Positions 36,209 through 45,683 of a DNA stretch of 63,131 nucleotides are shown piece after piece (position 1 is the stretch's first letter; each line of letters begins with the position of its first letter). Under the pieces are notes generated by a model. That model was not told the origin of the DNA. It saw only the letters and a program-made list of their open reading frames with translations, and did not search any database. Both the position numbers and the translations under genes were made by a program. Location of the stretch: positions 1-63,131 of the forward strand of contig JALEJS010000023.1 of assembly GCA_022769545.1 (NCBI GenBank). The letters run 5' to 3'. Source of the stretch: Blautia sp. (GTDB lineage: Bacteria > Bacillota > Clostridia > Lachnospirales > Lachnospiraceae).

Positions 36209-38695
36209 ATGGGGGAACTTGCTTTCAGCATAGACATTACATGGTATGATCTGAAAAAAGAGGACAGCTTCTTTGTGGAAGGCTGGGCGGCGGCACCCCA
36301 GGCAGAGCCGGTGCGTATTTTTGCCAGAAGCAAAGACCGGATTCTGGAATGCGATGTCTGCTGGAAGGATCGTCCGGACATTTGCGAGGTGCGAAAAGAT
36401 CTCAGGCTGCCTGCAAAGCCGGGATTTACACTTCGTCTTCCGGGCGTATCCGGCTGGATCCGCAACCCGGAAGGCATAGAGATTTTCGGAGAGTACAAAG
36501 AAAACGTATGTCTTTTGCAGAAGTTTTCTGCGGAAAAGCTCCGTGCCTGTGTGGCAGACTGCACCATTCTGTATGAGGTGGATATCGTACAGTTCCTGGG
36601 AACCGAACTGCAGCTGCAGGGCTGGTTTGTGGATCAGTGTCAGGTGGACCGGATCCGTATTCTGGATGGAGCCGGAAGGGAGATCCCGGCGGATGTGCGC
36701 AGAATCTCACGCCAGGATGTGCAGGACCGTTACGGGGAGTATACCGGACCGGACGGACGGGCCGGATTTGTGATCCGTGTGGCAAAGAAGGATATGACAG
36801 ACCGGTATGTGCGGGTATGCTTCTGCAGCAGGGATGTGCAGAAGGAGTACAAAGTGGATATGCGCCGGATGGAACGGAATCTGACGCAGCGGGGACGGAT
36901 GTTAAATGTTCTCGGACCGGATAAATGGAAAGAAAATCTGGAATTCATCCGTGAGAACGGCTTCATACGGTTTCGGGAGCATATACGGGAGGAAATTTAT
37001 CTGGGAATGGCTCCGTACAGCGACTGGGTAAAACGTCACAGACTTACTCCGTCTCAGGTGGAGCAGCAGAAAAGGAATTCTTTTTCTTTCCGGCCGAAGA
37101 TCAGCATTGTGATTCCTCTGTATGAGACACCGGAAAAATATCTGAAGGAGATGCTGGATTCCATCGTAAAGCAGACGTATGCCAACTGGGAGCTCTGTCT
37201 GGCAGACGGAAGTCCCACGGATCGTCTGGGCAGATTTGTCTCGGCGCGCTTCCGGAAGGATCCGAGAATTTTGTACCGCCATCTGGAAGAAAACCGGGGG
37301 ATTTCCGGAAATACCAATGCGGCTGTGCAGATGGCGTCCGGGGATTATATCATGCTCTGTGATCATGACGATCTGGTGGAACAGGGTGCACTCTACGAAA
37401 TTGTGAAGGCACTGAACGAGGATCCTGGTCTGGATATCCTGTATACAGATGAAGATAAAATTTCCATGGACGGAAAAAGTTATTTTGAGCCGAATTTCAA
37501 GACAGACTTCAATCCGTTCATGCTGGAGAGCAATAACTATATCTGCCACATTTTTGTGGTCCGGAAAACGATTATGGACCGGATCGGGGGCTTCCGGAAG
37601 GAATTTGACGGGGCGCAGGATTTTGACCTGATCCTTCGATGCTGGGAAGCCGCACAGGAAGGAAAAATCTGTCATATTCCCAAAGTACTGTATCACTGGA
37701 GGTCCCACCCCAATTCCACAGCCACAAATCCGGAAAGCAAGCGCTATGCCTATGAGGCCGGTGCCAGGGCTCTGGATGAGCATTTTGCGAGAATCGGAAC
37801 GCCGGCCAGGGCAGAGATCACCAAGAATCTGGGATTTTATCGGATTCATCGTGAAATATTGGGGGATCCGCCGGTGTCTGTTATCATTCCGAACAAGGAT
37901 CATGTGGAGGACCTGGAGAAATGTCTTCGCTCGGTTTATGAGAAATCCACATACCGGAACTTTGAGGTTCTGATCGTGGAAAACAACAGTACAGAGGACG
38001 GAACCTTTGCTTTCTACGAAAAGCTTTCCGGGAGATATGAAAACTGCCGGGTACTTTTCTGGGAAGGGGAGTTCAACTATGCGGCGATCAATAATTATGC
38101 GGCGCAGAAAGCAGCCGGAGAATATCTGCTGTTTCTGAACAATGATGTGGAAGTGATATCAGAGAACTGGATGGAGGAAATGCTGGGAATCTGTCAGCTT
38201 CCGCAGGTCGGTGCGGTGGGCGCAAAGCTGTATTATCCGGACAAAACCATTCAGCATGCGGGGATTGTCATCGGGATGGGCGGACTGGCCGGCCATATGC
38301 TCACAGGAACCTTCGGTTATGTCGGAAGAAGCACCATGCCGCAGAATCTGTCGGCGGTGACAGCTGCCTGTATGATGGTTCCGGCGGCGGCCTTCCGTGA
38401 GGTGGAAGGCTTTGATGAGAAGTTCCGGGTGGCCTACAACGATGTGGATCTTTGCATGAAGCTGACGGAAAAAAAATATCAGATTGTCTTTACACCCTAT
38501 GCGGAGCTGTATCATTATGAATCCAGATCCAGAGGTCCGGAGGACACCGAACAGAAACTAAGACGGCTGAACAGTGAGGCCGAACGGTTCCGGGAAAAAT
38601 GGCCGGAAGTTCTGGAAAAAGGAGATCCGTATTACAATCCGAATCTGTCCCTGGAGGACGGAAGCGGCAGTCTGAAAGAGGAACGGAGAAAATAG
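36209..38695 (+). CDS. Double GT2 glycosyltransferase with N-terminal GW modules
   Basis: The 828-residue protein has two consecutive GT-A domains: the first near residue 296 (I-S-I-V-I-P-L-Y-E-T-P with D-H-D-D metal motif), the second near 554 (V-S-V-I-I-P-N-K-D-H with L-N-N-D-V). Such tandem GT2s assemble rhamnose-containing chains, each domain adding one residue type. The first 230 residues hold two related beta-type modules, each with a core G-W (V-E-G-W-A and L-Q-G-W-F-V) and a following R-x-x-R-x-D-V-x-x-x-Y or similar; I recognise no named family. It starts 3 nt after the kinase-like gene and is followed 2 nt later by a paralogue. Confidence 0.88.
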   Translation: MGELAFSIDITWYDLKKEDSFFVEGWAAAPQAEPVRIFARSKDRILECDVCWKDRPDICEVRKDLRLPAKPGFTLRLPGVSGWIRNPEGIEIFGEYKENVCLLQKFSAEKLRACVADCTILYEVDIVQFLGTELQLQGWFVDQCQVDRIRILDGAGREIPADVRRISRQDVQDRYGEYTGPDGRAGFVIRVAKKDMTDRYVRVCFCSRDVQKEYKVDMRRMERNLTQRGRMLNVLGPDKWKENLEFIRENGFIRFREHIREEIYLGMAPYSDWVKRHRLTPSQVEQQKRNSFSFRPKISIVIPLYETPEKYLKEMLDSIVKQTYANWELCLADGSPTDRLGRFVSARFRKDPRILYRHLEENRGISGNTNAAVQMASGDYIMLCDHDDLVEQGALYEIVKALNEDPGLDILYTDEDKISMDGKSYFEPNFKTDFNPFMLESNNYICHIFVVRKTIMDRIGGFRKEFDGAQDFDLILRCWEAAQEGKICHIPKVLYHWRSHPNSTATNPESKRYAYEAGARALDEHFARIGTPARAEITKNLGFYRIHREILGDPPVSVIIPNKDHVEDLEKCLRSVYEKSTYRNFEVLIVENNSTEDGTFAFYEKLSGRYENCRVLFWEGEFNYAAINNYAAQKAAGEYLLFLNNDVEVISENWMEEMLGICQLPQVGAVGAKLYYPDKTIQHAGIVIGMGGLAGHMLTGTFGYVGRSTMPQNLSAVTAACMMVPAAAFREVEGFDEKFRVAYNDVDLCMKLTEKKYQIVFTPYAELYHYESRSRGPEDTEQKLRRLNSEAERFREKWPEVLEKGDPYYNPNLSLEDGSGSLKEERRK

Positions 38696-38697
38696 AT

Positions 38698-41115
38698 ATG
38701 AAGAATCAGGGATTTGTTGTAAAAAATGATCGTTTTCATCTGGAAAATACCAGCCGGTATATTCTGGATGGATGGATCGTACCGGGAACAAAGATCGAGG
38801 CCTTTCTGGATCAGAAGCCATTACAGACCGAAGTAGAGCAGCTGACAGACCGGATCAGTGAAAAGGAGCAGGGTGCGGAGGCCGTTCTGTATATCATGGT
38901 GCCGGAGGATACTTCCGGGGCAAAGACCTTAAAGGTGTATGCCCGGAATACAGGCAGGCATCTCTGTTTCCGCATTCCGGTGAAGGACATGGAGGAGAAG
39001 CGGAAGGGTATCCGCTGCTTTATCGACAGTGTATATCTGAACCGTCAGGATGATGTCTGTAAGATCCAGGGCTGGTGTATCGGAAAGGAACCGGTGAAAA
39101 TGGTTCTGACCGACAAAAATCATGAGAAAATTGAATGTGAGATCGAGCGGTTCAACCGCAAGGATGTGGCGGTTCTTTATTCGGAAGCAGAGCTGGATCC
39201 TCACTGCGGCTTTTTTGCGGAGCTGCATCCCATCCCCAGGGACTGTTTTTATCTTTTGATGAAATGCGGGGAGGAAAAGCTGGTAAAAACCGTTCAGACG
39301 GCTCCGGCAGCACACCTGAAGGAGCTTGTGGGAAGGCAGGCAGAGAAGGGAATCGATTATCTGCGCTATAACGGAATGCTTTCTTTTGCACAGAAGAGCT
39401 TCCGGAAGGTTTTTAATCTGAAAAACCGCTCGGTTGTATACAGCAAATGGCTGCAGAAGCACATTCCCTCTGAGAAGGAGCTGGCACAGCAGAGAAAGCA
39501 GACTTTTGCAAAAATGCCCAAAATCAGTATCGTGGTGCCGTTATATAAAACACCGGAAAAATATCTGGATGAGCTGGTGGATTCCATCCGCAGACAGAGC
39601 TATGAGAACTGGGAGCTCTGCCTTTCCGACGGAAGCGGACCGGATTCTCCTCTGGATGCTCTTCTGGAGAAATATCAGGCCATGGACTGCCGGATCAAGG
39701 TGGTAAGAAATGATCAGCCGCTGCATATTTCCGAAAACACCAATGCGGCCATCGGAATTGCCACAGGGGATTATATTGCGTTTGCGGATCACGATGACCT
39801 GCTGGCGCCCAATGCCATGTATGAAGTGGCAAAGGCCGTAAATGAAAAAGATGCCCCCGACGTGATGTATTCCGATGAGGATAAGGTATCCGTGGGCGGA
39901 AAGCATATGCATCATAATATGAAACCGGATTTTAACATTGATCTGCTTCGGACGGTAAATTATATCTGTCACCTGTTTGTGGTGAAGGCAGAGATGATTC
40001 AGCGGGTAGGCATGCTCCGGCCGGAATTTGACGGCGCCCAGGATTATGACTTTATTTTCCGGTGCGTGGAAGCGACAGACAGGATCTGTCATATTCCGAA
40101 GGTGCTTTATCACTGGAGATTTTTTGAGGGATCCACGGCGGAAAATCCGCAGAGTAAGCTGTATGCCTTCGAGGCAGGACGCCGGGCCATCGAGGCACAT
40201 TACGAGCGAGTGGGAATCAAGGCAAAGGTTCTGGACGGAGAATACCTGGGACTGTACCGGACGAAATACATTCGGGATTACGATCCGCTGGTTTCCATTA
40301 TCATCCCCAACAAGGACCATATTCCGGACCTGGAACGCTGTATGAAATCCATAGATGAGCATTCCACCTATCGGAACTATGAATACATTATTGTGGAAAA
40401 CAACAGCGAGCAGGAAGAGACCTTCGCATATTATAAAAAACTGGAGGCGGAGAAACCCAACGTGCGCGTGGTATACTGGGATCGTGAGTTCAACTATTCC
40501 GCTATCAACAATTTTGGAGAGACCTTTGCGAGAGGAGAGTATCTGCTCCTTCTGAACAATGATATTGAAGCCATCAACGATGACTGGATGGAAGAGATGC
40601 TTGGCTACTGCATGCGGGACGACGTGGGCATTGTGGGTGCAAGACTGTATTACGATGACGATACGATTCAGCATGCCGGTGTGGTGATCGGCTTCGGCGG
40701 CATTGCAGGACATTGTTTCGTACAGCAGAAGCGTGGCTATACCGGCTACTGTCACAGAATCATCTGCGCGCAGGATTACAGCGCGGTGACGGCAGCCTGC
40801 ATGATGGTGAAAAAGTCCGTATTTGAAGAAGTGGGCGGTCTGACAGAGGAACTGGCTGTCGCCTTTAATGATATTGATTTCTGTCTGAAGGTGAGAAAAA
40901 CCGGAAAGCTGGTGGTATACAATCCGTATGCGGAGCTGTATCACTATGAATCCAAATCCAGAGGGCTGGAGGATACGCCGGAGAAGGTTGCCCGGTTTAA
41001 CCGGGAGATTGCTGTTTTTGAAAAGCGATGGCCGGAGATTTTGAGGGACGGTGATCCGTATTACAGTCCGAACCTGACGCTGGAGAGCCAGGATTTCTCG
41101 CTGCGCAGAATATAG
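38698..41115 (+). CDS. Double GT2 glycosyltransferase with N-terminal GW modules, paralogue
   Basis: The 805-residue protein is a paralogue of the preceding one: N-terminal modules with Y-I-L-D-G-W-I and K-I-Q-G-W-C (the latter followed by F-N-R-K-D-V-A-V-L-Y), GT2 domain 1 near residue 275 (I-S-I-V-V-P-L-Y-K-T-P) and GT2 domain 2 near 531 (V-S-I-I-I-P-N-K-D-H). The conserved Y-H-W-R, F-D-G-A-Q-D and Y-H-Y-E-S-x-S-R-G motifs are shared by both. ATG 38698 is preferred; an in-frame start at 38599 lies inside the previous gene. They probably build alternate linkages of one repeat unit. Confidence 0.88.
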   Translation: MKNQGFVVKNDRFHLENTSRYILDGWIVPGTKIEAFLDQKPLQTEVEQLTDRISEKEQGAEAVLYIMVPEDTSGAKTLKVYARNTGRHLCFRIPVKDMEEKRKGIRCFIDSVYLNRQDDVCKIQGWCIGKEPVKMVLTDKNHEKIECEIERFNRKDVAVLYSEAELDPHCGFFAELHPIPRDCFYLLMKCGEEKLVKTVQTAPAAHLKELVGRQAEKGIDYLRYNGMLSFAQKSFRKVFNLKNRSVVYSKWLQKHIPSEKELAQQRKQTFAKMPKISIVVPLYKTPEKYLDELVDSIRRQSYENWELCLSDGSGPDSPLDALLEKYQAMDCRIKVVRNDQPLHISENTNAAIGIATGDYIAFADHDDLLAPNAMYEVAKAVNEKDAPDVMYSDEDKVSVGGKHMHHNMKPDFNIDLLRTVNYICHLFVVKAEMIQRVGMLRPEFDGAQDYDFIFRCVEATDRICHIPKVLYHWRFFEGSTAENPQSKLYAFEAGRRAIEAHYERVGIKAKVLDGEYLGLYRTKYIRDYDPLVSIIIPNKDHIPDLERCMKSIDEHSTYRNYEYIIVENNSEQEETFAYYKKLEAEKPNVRVVYWDREFNYSAINNFGETFARGEYLLLLNNDIEAINDDWMEEMLGYCMRDDVGIVGARLYYDDDTIQHAGVVIGFGGIAGHCFVQQKRGYTGYCHRIICAQDYSAVTAACMMVKKSVFEEVGGLTEELAVAFNDIDFCLKVRKTGKLVVYNPYAELYHYESKSRGLEDTPEKVARFNREIAVFEKRWPEILRDGDPYYSPNLTLESQDFSLRRI

Positions 41116-41121
41116 GACACA

Positions 41122-41174
41122 GGATTCAGGACGAACACACGTGAGACCTGGATTCAAAGCGAACACACGTGAGA
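41122..41174 (+). repeat. Two-copy 25-bp direct repeat
   Basis: Two near-identical 25-nt units (41122-41146 and 41150-41174, 22 of 25 identical, period 28) share CGAACACACGTGAGA. They lie between the second double GT2 gene and the GT-C-like gene. No hairpin or known site is obvious. Confidence 0.85.
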
Positions 41175-41226
41175 GTTACAGAAGTGGAAGCCTTCTTCGA
41201 CTGAGATAAAAAGGAGCTGTGGATGA

Positions 41227-42663
41227 ATGACAGGTAAGATGACAAAAAATGAGAAAATTCTTCAGTGGGTATTTGTGGTTCTTGCATTTGCCATTATGCT
41301 GGTCTGGGTGCTGGTTCCCAGGAAGTTTTCCGGACCGGATGAGCCTATGCGCTACAAAGTAGTGCAGTACCTGGTAGAGCATCCGGGAAAGCTGCCCCAC
41401 GGTACCGATGAGGCGGTGCGGGATGAAATCTGGGGAATTTCCTATGCTTTTTTTCCGATTCTGTCCTACATGGTATCAGCCGTATTTGCAGCCATTGCCG
41501 GGTGCTTTACGGGTAACTGGGTGATCATACTGAAGGCTGCCAGAATGGCAGATGTCCTCTTTATCACGTTGATGGCATACGTGGTGATCCGCATTGCCTG
41601 CAGGTTGTTCGAGGGAGAGAAGCGCTGGCTGTTCAGTGCCATGGTAGTCTTTTTGCCGGAGGTTCTGTTTATGGGGACCTATGTGAATACCGATTCCCTG
41701 GCGCTTCTGGCTTCGGCAGTGATCATTCTTGCCTGGGTGCGTTATCTGGATGAAGGATGGACCTGGAAAAACTGTATGCTTCTGGCGGTCGGGATGGGCG
41801 TCTGTCTTTTGTCCTACTATAACGCGTACGGATGGGTTCTGTGGAGCTTTTTCTTCTTTGTTGCGACATGTCTGCTCTGCTCGTCTGCACCGCTGAAGGA
41901 ACGCTGGAAATTCATGATGAGCCGTGGGATGGGAATTGCAGGCGTGACGCTGGGCATTGCCGGATGGTGGTTTGTCCGGAATATGATCATTTATGACGGA
42001 GATATTCTGGCGAGAAAGGCGTGCAATGCCTGTGGAGAAAAATATGCCTGGGAGGCCTACAAACCTTCGGTGCATCCCACACCGGCCAGCTCCGGCTGGA
42101 ATATTCTGGATCTTTTTATCTACCAGGATCCGGGATGGCCGCACAACTGGATTTCCATGGTCCTTGTCAGCTTCATCGGTACCTTTGGTTTCTTTCACAT
42201 TTTTATGAATGAGACGGTGAGCAAGATCTACCTTCTGTTTCTGGGCGTCGGATTTGTCGGAATGCTTCTGACGCTTCGAAGCTTTTACTGGAAAAAACAG
42301 GAAGTGAATGTTGTGCTGGCAGGAGAAGGAAAAAGCATGGTCCGGATCAAGACGATCCGTACACGGCGTGAATGGAGCAAAAAAGGAATTTTTCATCTGG
42401 CTATGCTGGCAGGGATGATCACACCGGTGGTTCTTCTGATCGAATATGCCTTTTACAGTGACAATCAGGCGCAGGGAAGATACATGCTTTCTGCGGTCTT
42501 TCCCATTATGTATTTTGTGACGATGGGATATGACTGTCTGCTGAAGCGATTTGTAAAAAATGAAAAGCTGCATCGGTGGTTCTATATTACTGCTGCAGGG
42601 GCGTGGGTTCTGGGGGCAGTTCTGAATCTGCTGCTGATCATTGTTCCTGTATATACAAAATAG
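41227..42663 (+). CDS. GT-C-like polytopic membrane protein (DUF2142-type)
   Basis: The 478-residue protein has about ten hydrophobic segments and an early F-S-G-P-D-E-P-M-R-Y motif in the first outer loop, as in GT-C glycosyltransferases that use lipid-linked sugars (acidic D-E pair). No other signature is clear. Placement at the end of the glycan operon suggests it adds a side residue outside the membrane. The start ATG 41227 lies about 13 nt after AAGGAG. It is followed by a terminator at 42669-42698. Confidence 0.75.
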   Translation: MTGKMTKNEKILQWVFVVLAFAIMLVWVLVPRKFSGPDEPMRYKVVQYLVEHPGKLPHGTDEAVRDEIWGISYAFFPILSYMVSAVFAAIAGCFTGNWVIILKAARMADVLFITLMAYVVIRIACRLFEGEKRWLFSAMVVFLPEVLFMGTYVNTDSLALLASAVIILAWVRYLDEGWTWKNCMLLAVGMGVCLLSYYNAYGWVLWSFFFFVATCLLCSSAPLKERWKFMMSRGMGIAGVTLGIAGWWFVRNMIIYDGDILARKACNACGEKYAWEAYKPSVHPTPASSGWNILDLFIYQDPGWPHNWISMVLVSFIGTFGFFHIFMNETVSKIYLLFLGVGFVGMLLTLRSFYWKKQEVNVVLAGEGKSMVRIKTIRTRREWSKKGIFHLAMLAGMITPVVLLIEYAFYSDNQAQGRYMLSAVFPIMYFVTMGYDCLLKRFVKNEKLHRWFYITAAGAWVLGAVLNLLLIIVPVYTK

Positions 42664-42668
42664 TAGAG

Positions 42669-42698
42669 GCTTCTCGTCTGTACGGCGGGGAGCTTTTT
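42669..42698 (+). terminator. Terminator of the polysaccharide operon
   Basis: A 10-bp stem with G-U pairs (42669-42678 with 42684-42693) and 5-nt loop is followed by TTTTT. Confidence 0.8.
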
Positions 42699-42730
42699 GC
42701 AATCCGAATAGAAAAGAGATTGATATACTC

Positions 42731-42789
42731 TTGACAAAGTGCCGGATTTTTTTTATACTTAAAAAAACCACTTTTTAAATCACTTTTTC
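42731..42789 (+). promoter_or_regulatory. Promoter of araB-ROK operon with putative operator
   Basis: TTGACA (42731-42736), a 17-nt spacer and TATACT (42754-42759) form a consensus promoter. Just downstream, 42766-42789 holds two CACTTTTT units 12 bp apart (CACT at 42769 and 42781). An inverted AAAGTG lies at 42736-42741. The same elements, in the opposite orientation, recur at 45742-45772 before the dehydrogenase/ABC operon, so they are good candidates for the binding site of the ROK regulator encoded at 44486. Confidence 0.8.
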
Positions 42790-42811
42790 AAACTGGAAAA
42801 AGGAGATTAAT

Positions 42812-44464
42812 ATGAAAGAAAAATATACGATCGGACTGGATTACGGAACGCTTTCCGGACGCGGAATATTAGTGAGATGCAGCGACGGAAAGATTCTCGC
42901 AGGTGCAGTGAAGGAATACTCCCATGGAGTGATGGATCAGGTACTGCCGGACGGCACGACGAAGCTGCCTCCTGCGTGGGCGCTGGAATATCCGGCAGAT
43001 TATCTGGAGGTTTTGCGTGAAGTGGTACCGGCCATTATGAAAGCCGGCAAAGTGGATAAAGAAGATGTGATTGGTATCGGTATTGATTTTACATCCTGTA
43101 CCATGCTTCCCATCGACAAAGATGCAGTACCGCTGTGCGAGAAAGAAGCATATAAAAACAGACGGAATGCGTATGCAAAGCTCTGGAAGCATCATGGTGC
43201 ACAGGCACAGGCGGATAAAATCAATGCGTATCTGGAAGAAAACGGCATGACATCGCTTCCAAGATTCGGAGGAAAAATCTCACCGGAGCTTCTGGCCCCG
43301 AAGGTGATGGAAATTCTGGAGGAAGATCCTGAGATTTATGAACAGGCGGATGAGATTCTGGAGGCAGGAGACTGGCTGACCAGAATTCTTACCGGTTCAC
43401 ACAAAAGAAGTGTTTCCATGGCCGGCTACAAAGCCTGGTGGAATCAGGAGGAAGGTTATCCTGCGGAAGAATTTTTCCGTGCGCTGGAGCCATCCATGGA
43501 ACATTTTGTTTCGGAAAAGCTTCCGGGAGAGATCTGCGGGATCGGGGAGGCAATCGGTACGCTCTCGGCAGAATGGGCACAGAAGCTGGGTCTTTCCGAG
43601 GGAATTCCGGTAGCTTCTGCCGTGATCGATTCCCATGCGGGTGTGCCCGGCAGCGGGGTGCAGAACGAATCCCAGATGATGCTGGTGCTGGGAACCTCCA
43701 GTGTAATTGTGGGTCTTGGCAAACAGCCTTATGCGGAGAAAGGAATCTGCGGAGCTGTTCGGGATGCCATTGTTCCGGGGTATTATGCGCTGGAATCCGG
43801 TCTTGCCTGTGTGGGAGATCTTTTCGGATGGTATGTGGATCATATGGTTCCGGCTACTTATGAGAGAGAAGCACGGGAAGAAGGCAGCAATATTCATCAG
43901 CTGCTCAGCCGGAAGGCGGCGGAATTGAAGCCGGGTGAAAGCGGACTGCTGGCACTGGACTGGTGGAACGGAAATAAAACGCCTTATGTGAATGCCAATC
44001 TGAAAGGTACGCTTCTGGGAATGACAATGACCACGAGACCGGAGGAAATCTATCGGGCGCTGATCGAGGCGACGGCGTTCGGAACCAGGACGATTGTGGA
44101 ACTGTATGAAAAAAACGGTCTTAAGGCGGAGGAAATGATCGTCAGCGGAGGGATCGCTTTGAAAAATCCCATGCTGATGCAGATTTATGCAGATGTTTTG
44201 GGAAAAGAACTGAAAATTGCGGATTGTGATCAGGCCGCAGCGCTTGGATCGGCAATCTATGCAGCGTTGGCGGCAGGAGCCGCAAAGGGCGGCTATGATT
44301 CCTATGAAGAAGCTGTAAAACAGATGAGTAAAGTAAAAGAGCATACGTATGTACCGGATATGGCTGCAAAGAAAACCTACGATTCTTTGTACCGGCTGTA
44401 TCAGGAACTGGGAAGTGTGCTGGGCGGCAGCAGGGGAATCATGGAAAAGCTGCAGAAGGTATAG
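42812..44464 (+). CDS. araB: Ribulokinase (AraB-like FGGY kinase)
   Basis: The enzyme phosphorylates ribulose (L- or D-) at C5 using ATP. The 550-residue protein starts with Y-T-I-G-L-D-Y-G-T-L-S-G-R as in Bacillus AraB, has G-I-G-I-D-F-T-S-C-T, L-W-K-H-H, and the ATP-site A-L-D-W-W-N-G-N and V-S-G-G-I-A. Length and motifs fit AraB rather than xylulose or glycerol kinase (about 500). AAAGGAG precedes ATG 42812. With the dehydrogenases and importer next door, the likely route is pentitol (arabitol or ribitol) to ribulose to ribulose 5-phosphate. Entry to the pentose phosphate pathway would need araD only for L-ribulose. Confidence 0.93.
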   Translation: MKEKYTIGLDYGTLSGRGILVRCSDGKILAGAVKEYSHGVMDQVLPDGTTKLPPAWALEYPADYLEVLREVVPAIMKAGKVDKEDVIGIGIDFTSCTMLPIDKDAVPLCEKEAYKNRRNAYAKLWKHHGAQAQADKINAYLEENGMTSLPRFGGKISPELLAPKVMEILEEDPEIYEQADEILEAGDWLTRILTGSHKRSVSMAGYKAWWNQEEGYPAEEFFRALEPSMEHFVSEKLPGEICGIGEAIGTLSAEWAQKLGLSEGIPVASAVIDSHAGVPGSGVQNESQMMLVLGTSSVIVGLGKQPYAEKGICGAVRDAIVPGYYALESGLACVGDLFGWYVDHMVPATYEREAREEGSNIHQLLSRKAAELKPGESGLLALDWWNGNKTPYVNANLKGTLLGMTMTTRPEEIYRALIEATAFGTRTIVELYEKNGLKAEEMIVSGGIALKNPMLMQIYADVLGKELKIADCDQAAALGSAIYAALAAGAAKGGYDSYEEAVKQMSKVKEHTYVPDMAAKKTYDSLYRLYQELGSVLGGSRGIMEKLQKV

Positions 44465-44485
44465 AATGTCCGGAAGGGAATTGTC

Positions 44486-45604
44486 ATGGGGCTCAGCAGT
44501 ATCGAAGTAAAAAAAGCAAACAAGAACAGTGTTCTGCGTTATATTCTGACGACAGAGCAATTCTCAAAGAACAGTGTGGCACAGGTCCTCGATCTGAGTG
44601 TGCCAACCGTAACGCAGGCGCTGCGGGAACTGCAGCATATCGGTTTTGTGAAAGAAGCCGGGATGCTGGAATCCATCGGCGGCAGAAAGGCCATGGGCTT
44701 TCGGTGTGTGAAGGACTACCGGGTGGCAGTGGGCGTGGATATTACGCGGAATCATGTGAATGTTGTGATCGTCAATCTTGCCCTGGAGACCTTGTATTAC
44801 AGAAGGGTCAATGTGTGCATCAAGGACGAAGCCACATATGGTGAGCTGAAAAAAGTGATCGAAAATGCCATTTCCGAAAGCGGAGTTGACAGGGAAAAAA
44901 TTCTGGGTCTGGGGATATCGATCCCGGCAATTCCGGATGGGGAAGGACGCAGGATTACGCATATTCATGAACAGATGCTGGGCTGCAGAAATCTGGATCA
45001 GGTTGTGGGAACATGGTTTCCGTATCCGGTGATTTTCGGCAACGATGCAGACAATGCCGGCAGGGCAGAGCTTCACTGTCAGAAAGTGGAGAAGGATGCG
45101 GTATTTTTCTTCGTCAGTCCCTCGGTGGGCGGTGCGCTGATCCATGACGGAGAAATCCGGCGCGGACGACAGTATCGTGCCGGTGAATTTGGCCATATGA
45201 TTTTGTATCCGGGAGGAAAGCCCTGCTACTGCGGCCGGATCGGCTGTGTGGATCCCTACTGCAACACGAATGTGCTGTCCGATTATACCGATGGCAGCCT
45301 GGATGTGTTCTTCCGGGAACTGAAAGAGGGAAATGAGAAATTCCGGAAAATCTGGGAGGAGTATCTGGATTACATTGCGCTGGCGATTCACAATCTGCTG
45401 GCGGCATTCGACAGTAATATCATTATCGGGGGATACCTGGGACAGCATATCGGGCCATATATGGGAGAACTGAAATCCAGGATCAAGCGTATGGATCCTT
45501 ATCTGAAGGACGATGAGTTTGTCCGTCCGGCCTCCCTGAAATATGAGGCATCTGCCATTGGAGTTGCATCTGTGTTTGTGGAGGACTTTTTAAACCAGAT
45601 TTAA
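44486..45604 (+). CDS. ROK-family transcriptional regulator
   Basis: The 372-residue protein has an N-terminal winged helix-turn-helix (N-S-V-A-Q-V-L-D-L-S-V-P-T-V-T-Q-A-L) and a ROK sugar-binding domain with the zinc site G-H-M, C-Y-C-G-R-I-G-C-V-D-P-Y-C. Such XylR/NagC proteins usually repress catabolic genes until the sugar binds. It starts 22 nt after araB and is cotranscribed with it. Paired CACTT/AAGTG elements occur at both promoters of the cassette. Autoregulation and control of the import operon are therefore likely. Confidence 0.92.
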   Translation: MGLSSIEVKKANKNSVLRYILTTEQFSKNSVAQVLDLSVPTVTQALRELQHIGFVKEAGMLESIGGRKAMGFRCVKDYRVAVGVDITRNHVNVVIVNLALETLYYRRVNVCIKDEATYGELKKVIENAISESGVDREKILGLGISIPAIPDGEGRRITHIHEQMLGCRNLDQVVGTWFPYPVIFGNDADNAGRAELHCQKVEKDAVFFFVSPSVGGALIHDGEIRRGRQYRAGEFGHMILYPGGKPCYCGRIGCVDPYCNTNVLSDYTDGSLDVFFRELKEGNEKFRKIWEEYLDYIALAIHNLLAAFDSNIIIGGYLGQHIGPYMGELKSRIKRMDPYLKDDEFVRPASLKYEASAIGVASVFVEDFLNQI

Positions 45605-45626
45605 TAAGTTGGACACAATGAATAAA

Positions 45627-45680
45627 AAGATTCTGAATGTTTTGTGGTATATTAACAAAATGTTCAGAATCTTGTTTTTT
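45627..45680 (+). terminator. Terminator after the ROK gene
   Basis: A 19-bp stem with two G-U pairs (45627-45645 with 45655-45673) and 9-nt loop is followed by GTTTTTT. The next promoter starts four bases downstream. Confidence 0.92.
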
Positions 45681-45683
45681 GTG

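Noticed and set aside
41122..41174. CRISPR-like direct repeats
   Set aside because: Only two copies, 3-nt gap between them, no cas genes; a CRISPR array needs longer spacers and more units.
42812..44464. Xylulokinase or glycerol kinase
   Set aside because: The length (550) and the N-terminal G-L-D-Y-G-T-L-S-G-R and L-W-K-H-H motifs match AraB-type ribulokinase.
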